NCBI GenBank assembly: GCA_002914805.1
Contig: JXTB01000121.1
Coordinates: 728,315-792,314 of the forward strand
Direction: 5' to 3'
From: Parasponia andersonii
Lineage: Eukaryota > Streptophyta > Magnoliopsida > Rosales > Cannabaceae
Length of the DNA stretch: 64,000 nt
A model generated the notes under the pieces. The model was not told the DNA's origin, made no database searches, and was given only the letters and a program-made list of their open reading frames with translations. The position numbers and the translations under genes are program-made. The stretch's first letter is position 1, and each line of letters opens with the position of its first letter. Shown piece after piece: positions 36,053 through 48,197 of the stretch.

Positions 36053-39000
36053 CTGCTTCACACACACTTGCAGATGTATACATATACATACATATACATA
36101 GTACACATATCTTTGCATATATATAATTTTGATTGTCAGATTAACAGGCCAGCTATCCAATAAAAGTCCAGAGTGGTTACGGTTATTATGAATAGAAACT
36201 TGAAAAGGGAGCCTAAGATCAACCCGTGATGTAATCTCCAAAGAATAAATGTCGAATCTTTTCCTTTTGAAAGTCCTAAACTTTAATTTGTAAAATATAA
36301 CCTCATCCTATATTGTCGTAGGCTTTTAAATCAAGTTGAACAGCAGCCAAAAATGACTGAGAAAGGCTATAATACATGAATTGAAGTTGTGGAAGAGAAT
36401 ATGATGGTCTAAAGTTTTATTGAAGTGTGACCTTAGAAGTATGCTTTGCTTCTGTATGATCTCTTTTCTTGAAGTACTACAATTATTAGTGCATAAAATG
36501 TAGTGTTGACATTGTTTGGAAGATTGTTTGTGCCTTATAAGAAAAGTTGTCATTTACTTGCATGGATGTGCTTTGGAAAATTGCAAGGCACGTAAATTAA
36601 AGTACAAAATGTATTTTATCTCACGTTGATTGGAAGGTGAAGCATTTAAGTCGTGCATACACATTTTGGAACACAGTGAGGTGGTAAAGCCAGAGCTGAC
36701 AATAGGTACACAATGGTGTTGCTGATATAGATTAGCTCAATGGGGCAGTCATAGTTTCTGTAAATAGTTGCTTGGTGGTTATTGTAATATTAGTGTCATT
36801 GAGATAAATTTACCAATTACAAAATATAGTGCTGAGGTCAGCCACCCACTAACCACTTTCTTACCCAGCATTATTTTCTCGTTTCCATCTTAATACGTTC
36901 TATTTTGTGTAAACTGTATAGATGATGATCCATATCAAGCATGAATTTATATCTTTGAACCTCATACAACAATGGTTTTCTGCTCAAGTTTTCCCTGACT
37001 GGACACTTTCCTTCCTTGTTCTCTGCAGAAGAACAATTATGGGGCGTTGATGGTTCTCAAGCAAATGGAAGAATCAAATGTTAAACCAGATTCCAAGACT
37101 TTGAGCTATTTAATAAGCAATTGTGAGTCTGAAGAGGATATTAACAAGGTAAAAATAGTCTTTGTTTGGCAAATTATTTGGCTTTATGTTTCTCAAAAGT
37201 TTTACATAGAAAAAGACGTATGATCTAGGTTTTTTTTTGTGGTGTTTTTCACCCAATTTTTGTTGCCCTTATTTTGTCATGAGAGAAAACAGAAGTTTTA
37301 CCCTTCTTTCAAACGTGAGTGGTACAGTCCTATCTGAGCAAATTAAAACAGATTAAATTTAAAAATAGAGGCAACGACAAGAACAAATAATTTGGTTAGA
37401 AGTTTCAATTAGTCTCTAGAAATTTAATCATCATTTTACACAAATTTCTGTTAGAAAATAGTGTTCTCCCACTAGGCTGGAATAGATACTCTGAGATAAA
37501 TAGTTATAATGTTGTTTCCCGTTTGAATTGATTGCAGAGGGGAAGAGGGAGACAGCCTTTGATTCATGTGTTTTGACTTGTGGTTTATTGTTCGATTGAT
37601 CTCATTTTCTTTTGACTTGTGGTTTATTGTACGATAGATGTCATTGCCGGTGATCGATGTCATTGTGGGTGGAGCTATTCTGTGTTTCTTTATTTTCCTT
37701 GTAGATTTAAGCTTCCCTGTGTTTTGTCTTAAGAGATACTGATCTGGATGTCTGCTTGTAGTATTGTGAACAACTGAAAGAATCTGGAAATCAAGTTACA
37801 CGGGATATTTTCATGGCACTTATAAATGCATATGCAAGTTGTGGACAACTTGAGAAGGCAAAACAGGTATTTATGTATACTGCAATTTTCTTGTATTGAT
37901 TCCATCAGTCTAATTGTAAGCCGACGTGTTTGTTTATCCTTCTTTGATTATAGACTTGGTTTTCTAGTTGAAATAACAATATCGAGAACTTTGCTTTCTT
38001 TCATTCTTTTTTTTTTAAACACTACTGAAGAGCTTTAGGATAATATATCTCTCTGATTATAAAGTTATAGACATCGGACAATGGTTATGATACTTGTTTT
38101 TGTTTATTCCTTTTATAATGTTTTGTTTCCTATGAAACTAACAGTACTAATAATACCTTAGAACTAACACTAGGTTGAAGAACTTATTTCCTAGTTTATT
38201 ATTGGCTATATTACGTCAATTTGGTTCTATTAGTTGTGATACTACTTTGGTTGAAGAATTGTTTTTTTCTTTTTGCTCTGAATACTTGGTTGAAGAACTT
38301 GTTTCCTAGTTTATTGTTTGCTAACTGGGTTACATCAATTCAGTTCTATTGCGTTTCTCTTATATGAAATCAGTGTATAAACAATCAAAGCAAAGTGTGA
38401 AAAAACAAAATAATAAATAAATATCCTCCACCCTCCTTTACTGGCATCTTCCTTGTTATGGTTACATGATACTTTATCGCACAGGAAATAACTATGACAT
38501 AAGTCCTATATTTCTTTGGTTGTAGTAATTCCTTGATCTCATGACTCTTAATTTTATGTGGTGATCTTACAAATACCTATTATTTTGCAGGTTGTATCTG
38601 CAGAATGGGTTCCAGCTAATTACTTGAATGATGTTAAGAGTGTGCTTGTCCAGGCTCTTGCATCACATGGGAAGTTCTCAGATGCCCTCAATATGTACGA
38701 AGAGAGCAAGCAAGCTGGATGCAGTCTAGATCCCAAAGCTATTATAAGTCTCATTGTGAGTTTCTGAATAATTTCTAGCTATATGTTGTAGACTTTTTAG
38801 AGTATATATGATAACAGACGGAATCTTGAGGTACTAGTATCTCAAGACTGGCTCAATATTTGTTACTTTTAGTTTTTTATTGTCTTCTCATCCGTTTGTT
38901 AGGATTACTATAACGCTGATGGAGGGTCGAGTACATTACTTCAATTACTAGAGAACTTAAACGATTCTGAGTATTGGGTTGATGGATGCTGCAGAGTCAT

Positions 39001-40133
39001 CTTATATTGCGTTCGATACAAGGATTTAAGGTCCAATGATTCTATTGTTTCTATTTCAATAAAGATGTGTAATATATCTATATGCATATATTGTGTATAT
39101 CTATATGTATAATGCCATTAACTGATTCATTTTTTCTTCTTTTTTTTTTTCCAATAATTATCCAGTATTGCTGTTGATTTGCTCAAACAACTCAAGGATA
39201 GAATCTGTGTTGATGATGAGCTGCCTCTAGAAGCTTTTCTTGATGAGGTTTGCTATTTCTCAACTAATGTGGTTAAACACGTTACTTGAATATCATTTGA
39301 CCATCTTACTATGTTGCTAGTGCATGTTTATTTACTGGGGTCATCGTAGTGCATGTTTCTTTCTTCGGGTCCTCAAATTATGTTAGTAAGAGTTGAACTA
39401 CCAATCTCTTTTCCTCTGATTTATGAAGTACACAAATCATAATATTACAATCACTGGGCTTTTCTTTTCCTGCGGTGATATGTGATTTGTATCTTCACAC
39501 ATTAGTTAGTTGAAAAAATTCGATGTAACAGTCTCGTGGTACCTTACGTGCTAACTTGATGTAACAGTTTTATGGTACGTTACCCGTTACCTGTGTGCAG
39601 GTGTTTTGCCTAATAGGAGATCTGGAGCCTTCACATTTGCAGATAGGCCTGGACTTGCTTCGTGTCGTCAAGGATGATCTTGGCCTTACCCCTCCACGAA
39701 AATGTCTCGATTTTCTTCTTCATGCTTGTGCTAATGCCAAAGATTTAGTTAATGCCCAGCTGGTCTGGAAAGAATATGAAGCTGCTGATCTTCCTCACAA
39801 CATTTTAAATTTCTTAAGGTGACTAATAAATAAATTATTTTTTCTTACCTTTTTTCATTTTACAGATCCCCTTTGCTTCAGTGCTTATTTCCATTTGCGA
39901 CGAGTTCTTTCCTTTACCTCTACAGTAATTGGTTTCCGTTGCGAAAAACTTGCAGGATGTATCAAGTGTTCTTGGCTGCGGGGGACTTAAAGGCTGCAAA
40001 GATCTTGCTCACTAAACTTCCCAAGGACGATCCACATGTTCGATATATTATCAGAGCATATCAAACAACTTACTCGGAGTCTACCTCTAAAACAACAAAT
40101 AAAAAAAAGAAAATAAAATGTTCTAGCAAATAG
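30212..40133 (+). CDS. Pentatricopeptide-repeat protein, At4g04790/At4g21880-like, probably mitochondrial
   Basis: Sixteen exons: 30212-30590, 30811-30897, 31459-32085, 32469-32648, 33172-33236, 34682-34789, 34902-35015, 35692-35787, 35865-35963, 37029-37148, 37762-37866, 38591-38755, 38903-39030, 39166-39247, 39601-39818, 39956-40133. All introns are GT..AG and phase is kept, giving 916 residues. The N-terminus is basic and lacks early acidic residues (MPTSKAKSLSSIFRAAIKTK), as in mitochondrial presequences. A Glu-rich tract lies near residues 88-100. The block at about 200-360 (RAFRFFKSMKENGFQLEEET, FFFFCEVI, LGYYEMLLWIKVNNEEKIQE) is what I recognise from the Arabidopsis At4g04790 group. 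PPR units follow from about residue 520 (HDLKPNAETFRIMISLCVRM, WKLAPTANMYNAIMAGYFRE, SNVKPDSKTLSYLI). PPR proteins bind organellar RNA in a sequence-specific way; the target here is unknown. Intron 5 (33237-34681) carries mobile-element debris. A frame shadow extends exon 3 to 32153 if intron 3 is retained. Confidence 0.93.
33612..34022. mobile_element. Candidate MITE in PPR intron 5
   Basis: The left end GGCTATGGTTGGTAGGAGGG resembles the reverse complement of CTACCAAACAACCATCATAC at about 33999-34018. The interior is purine-rich on one side and non-coding. The class (hAT-like) is a guess from GTTTGGTA-type ends. Confidence 0.3.
34059..34380 (-). mobile_element. LINE ORF2 C-terminal remnant in PPR intron 5
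   Basis: On the minus strand, two overlapping frames together resemble the C-terminal tail of plant L1-type LINE ORF2: an IW..ASMAICWLLWPE stretch, then ERNKNISEDYEEGREVLW in the next frame, and a W-rich tail (KVWVALWLVNAKRV). The usual family pattern is 'W.IW.ERN.R.F.D'. It is frameshifted and short, so it is dead. No poly-A tail or target duplication was identified. Confidence 0.5.
35339..35394. repeat. (CT)n(CA)n compound microsatellite in PPR intron 7
   Basis: About 16 CT units run straight into 12 AC units. It is a polymorphism-prone tract inside an intron. Confidence 0.95.
36021..36048. repeat. Poly-T tract in PPR intron 9
   Basis: About 28 T in a row, followed by GCTGCTGCTTCACACACACT. 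It could be the tail of a minus-strand retroposon, but no flanking duplication was found. Confidence 0.85.
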
Positions 40134-41482
40134 AGACACAGATTAAATAATATCGAATATCAATTGATGATAGTTAGTCGATGCCATATTTTGGATGCCT
40201 TTTTCTTGTAATAACTCGTTGACCCTATGATATGTCTTCAATATTATCGTAGTGGGTTTTATAGTAGTTAATTAGAATGTAGGAACAGTAGTTAATTATA
40301 TTCTTGAAATGATGAGCAGGTAAATGGCCTCTCTTAATTTTTGCTTCGACATGCTGTGCTGGAGACCGTTTGATTTCCACAACTTAAGTGATGATTCCTG
40401 GAGGAGAATCATCTACGAGTAAATTCAAATCCAATCCTTTTAGTGTCTTCTTAACTAAACTATGGCATCTCATTTTGTAGTTTTCTGGGTTTTATATGGT
40501 GCAAACGACAGAATGTGGGAGTACTCAAATATTAGTTCCTCGCAATATTTGTCATGATAAAAAATATTAGATTCCGAGTTTGATACAACAATACATTCAT
40601 ATATATATATATATATATATATATTATCAAGAATGAATGGTTCCAAACTATTAAGATTTTTATTGAGTTTTTTACATTCAGGAATTTTGTAACATGAGCT
40701 ATTGCTTGAAATGTGTTAAACACGACGAGCAACGCTATGTAAGGTATTACGTATCCATGTTGCAAATTGATTATAAATTATATGACCACTATTGGACATT
40801 AGTTCTTTTAACTGTTATTCTTTAAACATGGGCCTCGTTATGAACACGAGCTTTGTTTGGTTTGTTCTGGTATATTAAAATAAAAATTGTGAAATAAATT
40901 ATAATTAAAACGTGAAACATTTGAAATAAAATAAATTAGAATAAATTTTGAAAATTTAAAACACCAGAACGAATAATTCAAATATATTTCTTAAGTTTTA
41001 TTCTCGTTTTAAGATAAAAAATTTATTTCAATAATTGATATAATTGATAAATAATTTGAATAGAAAAAATTAAATTATTAAAATAAATATTAAAAAATTA
41101 ATCGAATGGAAAATTTGAAATTATTGAAACTAATACACGTGCCAGTAAGTTTTCCGATTTGAATGGCCTAGAATGAGTGACACAATCACGGCTTATGAAC
41201 ATCTAGAAGACAGTAACTTTACCTAAAGTGATTTGCGGAAAAACAAAAATCAATATTTCGTAATTGAAATTTGTAGGCATAGTTTTTTTTTTTTTAAGTG
41301 AATTTGTAGGCATGCCAAACCCCACATTCTTCTAATACATTCAAATCCCTATTCCCAATTTTTTTAAAAAATAATAATAATGATAAATAAATAGATTTAT
41401 GATTGGCTGGTTTAATTCTTTGTCCCACTATCTTTCAAAATGCTCTACACTTAAAACGACAATGAATTTCCCTTTCTTTAAC
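40134..41482. other. Intergenic region, PPR 3' flank
   Basis: AT-rich, with an (AT) run at 40599-40624. The ORF on the minus strand at 40532-40765 spans this microsatellite and looks like noise. No gene seen. Confidence 0.6.
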
Positions 41483-42169
41483 TCAAAACGACAAAGCGAC
41501 AAGTATAGCTTGCCTACACCTGGCCTTGGCTTGCTGAAGCCTCTCACTCAGAGTCTCCTCCTTAACCGCAGCTTTCACCATAGCCAAGTCCATCTCCATC
41601 AACCTCAAAACCCTAAACAGCTCCGTAATCAGCCTCTCCTCCACCTCCCCCCCTTCTCTGAGCACCTCCGCCTCCTCCCTCGCCCTCTCCGCCACGATCT
41701 CCCCCGCCTTCGCCAGCAGCTCCGTCGACCCGAACTCCTTCCCCATCAAACCCTCAAGCTTCTCTAGAAAATCGGCGATCACGAACCCCCTCGGCTTCTC
41801 CAGCTTGATCTCCTTCGTCCTCTTCCACCCGATCTCGAAGTTCGGCGGCTCCGGCGAGGCCAGCCCGGTCCGGGGCTTCCGGTCCCGGATTATCTCGGAC
41901 CGCCGTCGCTTCTCGATCGGAAATGATTCGGCGGGGATTGTGGTTTCGGAGGTGGGAGTCGGGAGTGGGAAAATGGGGGTTTCAGGGGTAGAATTGGGAT
42001 TTGAATTTGAGTTTGTGGTGGTGCATTTGATTGGGGAATGGTGCCTTGTGGGAGGGAGATGGAGGAGGAAGTGAGATGGGTTTGTGGAGGTTTGGGAGGG
42101 GAGAAGAGGGTTTGGATGATTAGGGTTGATGTGCAAGAGAGGGTGGAAGAGAGTGGAAGTGGAAGCCAT
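41483..42169 (-). CDS. Predicted chloroplast-targeted conserved plant protein, function unknown
   Basis: An intronless frame of 228 residues. The start is taken at MASTSTLFHPLL (42169) rather than the in-frame ATG 33 codons upstream, because CCAACCATGG is a strong plant start context and the Ser/Thr/Pro/His-rich leader then looks like a plastid transit peptide ending near IKCTT (residues about 50-55). The mature part begins RRRSEIIRDRKPRTGLASPE and has a glycine/glutamate-rich conserved stretch (IADFLEKLEGLMGKEFGSTE, LLAKAGEIVAERAREEAE), then a helical C-terminus (EERLITELFRVLRLMEMDLA, KARCRQAIL). High GC relative to its surroundings and unbroken coding support a real gene. I believe this C-terminal part is conserved in plants, but I cannot name the protein. 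Confidence 0.8.
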   Translation of the reverse strand: MASTSTLFHPLLHINPNHPNPLLPSQTSTNPSHFLLHLPPTRHHSPIKCTTTNSNSNPNSTPETPIFPLPTPTSETTIPAESFPIEKRRRSEIIRDRKPRTGLASPEPPNFEIGWKRTKEIKLEKPRGFVIADFLEKLEGLMGKEFGSTELLAKAGEIVAERAREEAEVLREGGEVEERLITELFRVLRLMEMDLAMVKAAVKEETLSERLQQAKARCRQAILVALSF

Positions 42170-42984
42170 GGTTGGGAGCTTGAACTGGAATAGTAGTAGT
42201 AGCGGTAGATAAGAAGAAGAAATAGATAATGATATTTCTTTCTGGTGTCCTAATACATTGGAGTTCAAATGGGTAAAGAATACAATACTAAATGCAAAAT
42301 ATCTAGCATAAGATAGTACGATATTAATAATTTATCCCGGGGGGGAAAAAAAATAGAAGGGAAATTAGGTGAATAAATAGACTCATTTGCAAAAGTGTTT
42401 TTTTATTTTATTTTATTATTAGTATTTTTTTTTTTTTTTTTGGTGAAGAAGCAAGTATATTTAGCATTATAGACAAGCATTCTCCACTCGTGTTATTAAT
42501 TAAAGATCTATCTTCTTCTTTTTTTTTTTTTTCTAGTGAATTTAAAGATCTATCTTTAATAGTTTTAAAATAGGCCTATTTTTTAAAAAACATTATTTGC
42601 AAATTGCAAACGATCCCAAACTTATTTTACTATGTTAAATTATTGTCACTATTCTCCAATTTTTTAATTTTCGACTTAGATAGAGGACTACTCCAAATTT
42701 AACTGCTTTTTTTTTGTGCTTTTGTTTTTTATTTTTTATTTTTTTGAGGTGACTACTTTGATATTGTTGTAATGTTTAGTTATTTTATTTTATAAATACT
42801 CAGGGATATTTATTCTTTAGAATTTTATATTAAATTATTTCATAATAATTAAAAGTATAATTCGCTATCTCTTTCCTTTTTTTTTTTTTTGGTTCACAGT
42901 AAATTCTACAGTATTTGAAACCTGTACATAAAATCTTCAATAAGTTTCTGATATTGAAATGTATATGCAAGGTAAGAGCATTTG

Positions 42985-43325
42985 CAGGATAAACTTTTGT
43001 AGTGTGTTATGGGAAATAAACTCTTTTATAACTTGATCATACTTGGCGTGCTCATCAGTGACATGCATATTGAAAATATATAATATGCAATATATATATA
43101 ATATGCATATGTATCCAACAAGATCTTATGCAGAATAGTCTTTTTTAATAGTGTATTATGGGAAATCAACCTCTTTTATAACTTGATCACTCAGCATGCT
43201 CTCGACCAAACCATGCGTTACTATGCTCACTAGATCACTAAAAAGACTATTTTGTAAAAAAATTTTAAAAGGGGTTTATATTTTTCAAAACACAATATTA
43301 AAGGAGTCTATTTCCCAAAATTAGT
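42985..43325. repeat. Small cluster of direct and inverted repeats
   Basis: GTTATGGGAAATAAACTCTT plus TTATAACTTGATCA occurs near 43005-43043 and again, slightly changed, near 43150-43190. A reversed relative (AAAGGAGTCTATTTCCCAAA) lies near 43300-43320. It looks like LTR or MITE debris next to the copia fragment. Confidence 0.55.
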
Positions 43326-43339
43326 GGTTTTGGTGCAGA

Positions 43340-43970
43340 GATTAAGGAAGCATAGAGTTGGAATAACCTTAGTCATAATGTCAGCTAACTAGTCATCAGA
43401 AAGACAGTACCTGAACAAAGCTCTTGTCATAATATATAGTCACAACAAAATGATAATCAATTTCAACGTGTATACTTCGATCATGTACTTCTAATGTTAT
43501 CCCAAAGGAGAGGAGGATCATGCAAAGCATAGACCACTATCCTTATAAAAGACAACTAGGCAACCTCAGCAACAACGACATTTGCAAGACCACGATAAAA
43601 TTTGGTACTAAAGCGTAAGACCAACTTTTTACTTACAAAAGACCAAGAAATCATATTAAATCGAGTAAAGATAGATGAACCAATGGTACTATTATGTCTA
43701 CCATCGGGGCAACGTACTCGCCTAACCAGCATCCTTGCATATATGAGCGTGAGACCGCTTTAGATTGAGTCAACAAAGATATAGAAACTAATATCACGAG
43801 GACAAACATGCGCAATCAACACTCGTGTAGTATATGACGGTCAACATATGGTAGCCTGTAATACAATGCCATAAGTACACCTCAAAGATATATATATCAC
43901 AACTCGCCAATAAAAACTAGTGGAAGCTTGCACAAATTGGCAAACTTAACTCGTTGATACCACTACAAAT
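43340..43970 (-). mobile_element. Eroded Ty1/copia pol fragment (RNase H end)
   Basis: The minus strand shows scattered matches to the 3' part of copia pol in the right order: a SISLLTQSKA / ISWSFVSKKL-type stretch near 43650, a HVEIDYHFV-like stretch near 43450-43475 and an ADIMTKVIPT stretch near 43360. It is very old, with many breaks. LTRs were not found. Confidence 0.6.
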
Positions 43971-44582
43971 TACTTCAAATCCTATTTTGTTAAGATTGCA
44001 ACAGTGAAGAGCATTGACAATGTTTCTATAAGTAGTGGGATCCGAGAGAGCTTCACCTTCGTATGAGGACAAGTGTTGTTCGGGTGACATAAATAGGTGC
44101 AGGTAACGGTTTCATGCAACACAATGAAGGGCAGTCTGAAATGTGTTTTGCCTGGTTCAAATTTGTAGAAGTAAAATACCGACAATAGTTCAAAAAAGGG
44201 CGGAAAAGAAATTCATACCTGAGGTAGCTATGAAGTAGCAACTAGAACTAGAAGCAATGTCGTTTTCTTTTAAAGTCTGTCGTCCATTGTGGAACAAAAC
44301 GAAATGTCGTTTTTCAATGGTTAAAAGAAAACAAACGACATATTGCAATTAAGTTATTTGCAAGTAGAAAATAAATATGTCAACATCAGCGTTTTAAATA
44401 AGCACGTTGTCGTTTCACTTTGGATCACAAACGACATGCCGTTTTAGGAAGGAGAAAAAGTGCGATAAAGCGATAGAAAGACGAAAAGGCCCATCCCTTA
44501 CACTATCGTCTACCAGCAAGAGTAATATGAAGGAAGAGTCCCCCTCCCTGTTCTTGCTCTTGGAGCTGCTTAGCGTGCGCAG

Positions 44583-47500
44583 ATGGCGAAATTCACTCTA
44601 GGCTGCGAACCAGTGGTGGGGTCGCTTACGGCGTCGAAGAAGAGAGAGTACAAGGTCACCAACAGGCTCCAAGAGGGCAAGCGCCCCCTCTACGCCGTCG
44701 TTTTCAATTTCATCGACTCTCGCTACTTCAACGTTTTTGCTACCGTCGGAGGCAATCGGGTCACTTCTCTAGTCCTTTTATTTATTTGTTTGTTTATTTA
44801 TTTATTTTTCGAGAAACCCTTTGAACTCACCATTGATACTCCAATGCCAGACCTGTACATAAGTTTTTTTTTCTCTCTCTTTAATATTTTGTTTGATTTG
44901 GGTTTTTTGTGCCATGTGTTCAGATGGGTTTTCTTAGATACAGCGGGACTTAATATTTAGGCTCTGGTTGTGCTATTCGAAGTGTAAAAAGTGGCTTATT
45001 TGATTGTGAAAGATCAAATTTTTAACAGCTAAAATACCCATTAACGTAAATGGAGAATTAATAATTTAAGTTTATGTTGGTACTCTTCTGTTGAACGTAG
45101 GAAAACCTTAAAGGCTTGTCCTTTAAACTAGGAATATTTACCAAGTCTATACTTTGATGGGAAAATAGGCATACAAAAAGCGGTGTGCAAATTCACGTGC
45201 TCCACGTATGAAAAATTTAGAGCTTGTTAGAATCGTGAAACCAAAAATGGGGTGATTCAGACTTTTAACTTGTATAGAATTTGAAGATTTTTTATTTTTT
45301 TATTTTTATTTTTTTCTGGTGCTGAGTTTTTAAGAGAATTTTGGTTACCAAAATAGTCTTTTGATATGTAATTTCGAGCTTACGATCATGGATCACAGTG
45401 CACTAGCATAGTATAACATGAGCTGGTAATGGATGGTCCAGTTTTCCTTTTTTGCATCGTGAACCATTCTACATAGCCATGTAAACTAAGGTTTTAAGTG
45501 ACGTTTTACTTTGTCAGCACTTGGCATCAGCATATTTTGAAGATCTTCTCGCAAACTTTTCACCTTGTACCTTTTCTGTAATACTGTTTCTTAATGTTCT
45601 CTCAGGTAACTGTTTACCAATGTCTTGAAGGAGGTGTTATAGCTGTGTTGCAGTCCTACATTGACGAAGATGTGAGTTGCTACTTCCATCTTGGTCATTT
45701 TACGAAGGAATTACTATTTTCCTTTCCTTCTGTTGATCTTTTATACTTGCTGTGAATAGCTTATGAGACTTCAATATACTTTGTAGATCAGAAGGATGAG
45801 TCTTTTTACACTGTGAGCTGGGCGTGCAACAATGATGGAATTCCACTTGTTGTGGCTGGAGGAATCAATGGTATAATCCGTGTCATTGATGCTGGCAGTG
45901 AGAAGATACACAAGGTTTTTACTACGAGAGTTTCAGCTTATTTGTGAGAAGATGCACAAAAAAATATTAGTATTATTAGTATCTGGGCTATTTCTTTGAC
46001 TAACTAAACAAAGTTAGCTTTCAAAAAGAATCATATTAATTATCTGGCCCCTTGCCTGTTGCCAGAGTTTTGTGGGCCATGGCGACTCAATAAACGAAAT
46101 ACGAACTCAGTCACTGAGACCGTCACTTATAGTGTCTGCAAGCAAAGTGAGTGCTGGAATCTCCTGTTATTTAAGATTTTCTGTATGCTTTATCCATCAA
46201 TGTTTGCGATTGAGCAGGATGAATCAGTTCGGTTATGGAATGTAGAAACTGGAATATGCATTTTGATATTTGCTGGAGCTGGGGGTCACCGCAATGAAGT
46301 CTTGAGTGTGGTATGTGTAGAACACAAGATGTCTCCCCGTAGTTTTTATCCATTTACACTTGTTTAACCCAAGAACTCTTTTTGGTTATCTGATATGATG
46401 ATTCTAACAAAAGAAATCATTTAAGATGTTAATTGTACTGATGTTATCTCTATGCTTTCTACAATAGGACTTTCATCCTTCAGACATGTATCGCATTGCA
46501 AGTTGTGGCATGGACAATACGGTCAAGATCTGGTCAATGAAAGGTAGGATAGAAGCAAGTTACTAAAAGTAGTAATTATTTTTTAAAAAAGAGGTAGCAA
46601 AAAGAAAAATAAATAAAGGTTTAGCTTCTGAAGTCATAATAGTAGACCGGTCTTGGCAAGAATTATTTGTGTTTTGCTGCTGATATTTCCGTTACTGTTT
46701 TTCATGGCATTGACATTCCAGAATTCTGGACATACGTAGAGAAATCTTTCACGTGGACTGATCTTCCATCAAAATTCCCCACAAAATATGTTCAATTTCC
46801 TGTGAGTAGCCATTGTTCCTTTGTTACAGATGAACTTTTGTTCTTATTGTGTCTGAAGTTCCTATGATCTTTTCAGGTTTTTATAGCTTCCGTCCATTCG
46901 AACTATGTTGACTGTAATAGGTGGCTTGGTGACTTTGTCATCTCAAAGGTGAATTGTCAGCTTTAACCACCGTTTTCATATTTACCGAGATTAATTGTTT
47001 GTCGGAGTAATCAGCTTTAGTATTTGTGTTTGAACAATAAAGATGACCTAGTGAATGTTATGGTGCCTTTTCATTGAGTAATTTAAATTAGCTTAATAAA
47101 CAATAACAATTTGACTTCTCTGGAGATAGGAATTGCTTAATAGCTTCTTATAGTCTTTTGTAGCTAGCAATATCAACTAGATCAAAATTAAAGCTAGATA
47201 AAGCTTAGTTGCAACTGTGAATGAATCTGCATGTTGTGGTACGGATTTTTTAAAATTTAATAAGTCGGTAAGTACAGGCTTTTCAACTTCTGTCATGGAG
47301 AATGTTTTGGGCGCAAGTCCTTAAAATTATGGAACAAAATTAAAACTCACATTTTGTTTTACTCACTAATGCCATCCTCTGATTGGAACTTGTGTTTGAT
47401 TGATGCTTACACCTGTGGCTTGTGTTGCAAATTTCCAGAGTGTGGACAATGAAATTGTGTTGTGGGAACCTAAAATGAAGGAACAGTCACCTGGTGAGGT

Positions 47501-48197
47501 TAGATTCTTTGTTGCTTGTCTCTATACCTTTTTCCTGATTTCAGTTGATTGTATAGAATCTCATTATTTTTTAATCTTCTTCTGCTCTAAAATATTTTCC
47601 CAATACTGTTCAGGGTACAGTTGACATCCTTCAAAAATACCCAGTTCCCGAGTGTGATATTTGGTTCATTAAATTCTCTTGTGATTTTCATTACAACGCA
47701 GCTGCTATAGGTAATGCAATTCTAGATGTAATCCCTTCCGTTTAAGCCTTAGATGTCTTATGAATCAAACTATTATCCATATCTCGAATTCCGAGTCCAG
47801 CCTAATTTTTCGTCTATCCACCAGGGAATCGAGAGGGAAAGATATATGTTTGGGAACTCCAATCTAGCCCCCCAGTTCTTATTGCAAGGTTAATTTTGGT
47901 TTTGCCTTTCTTTTTCAAATTTGATATTGGAAGGTGCAACTTCTGTATCTAAAACATGCTTGCATACCATGGCATCTCTTAGGTTGTCTCATGCTCAATC
48001 AAAATCTCCCATCAGACAGACAGCAGTGTCCTTTGATGGAAGGTGAGTTCTCATGGATGATTTATTTTAATCCTCAGTTATATACTGCAATTGCTATTAT
48101 TAAGGCAAACATACCCCTTTAATGTGAGTGCAGCACCATTCTCAGCTGTTGTGAGGATGGAACAATTTGGCGCTGGGATGCCATACCAAGTTCCTAA
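44583..48197 (+). CDS. FIE: FIE, Polycomb PRC2 WD40 subunit (ESC/EED homolog)
   Basis: Thirteen exons: 44583-44759, 45606-45671, 45792-45914, 46066-46146, 46218-46310, 46468-46543, 46722-46801, 46877-46948, 47439-47498, 47614-47710, 47825-47888, 47983-48042, 48134-48197. They are in phase throughout and give 370 residues (Arabidopsis FIE is 369). It starts MAKFTLGCEPVVGSL and is near identical to FIE over many stretches: YKVTNRLQEGKRPLYAVVFN, DESVRLWNVETGICILIFAG, FASV-type HP-SDMYRIASCGMDNTVKIW, CDIWFIKFSCDFHYN and CCEDGTIWRWD at the end. The protein is a seven-bladed beta-propeller that holds the E(z)-type methyltransferase in PRC2, which places H3K27me3. In plants this represses endosperm and floral programmes. 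The exon 3 acceptor is taken at ATCAG|AAGGATGAG, because this restores the FIE residues DEDK-ESFYTVSWAC. The upstream TTTGTAG would shift the frame. It is convergent with the BLTP3-like gene. Confidence 0.96.

Larger units (their letters stand above)
42170..44582. other. Intergenic region between the plastid-protein gene and FIE
   Basis: Divergent promoter space for two host genes, filled with poly-T runs, a repeat cluster at 42985-43325 and an eroded copia fragment at 43340-43970. Near 44250-44440 several ACGACA/TGTCGT inverted motifs occur close to FIE. No TATA box was evident before FIE. Confidence 0.55.

Noticed and set aside
41399-42074. Two plus-strand ORFs opposite the plastid-protein gene
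   Set aside because: GC-rich shadow frames of the minus-strand gene, with no domain and unnatural composition.
44407-44601. 64-codon ORF overlapping the FIE start
   Set aside because: It is out of frame with FIE and has no conserved sequence. At best it could be an upstream ORF.
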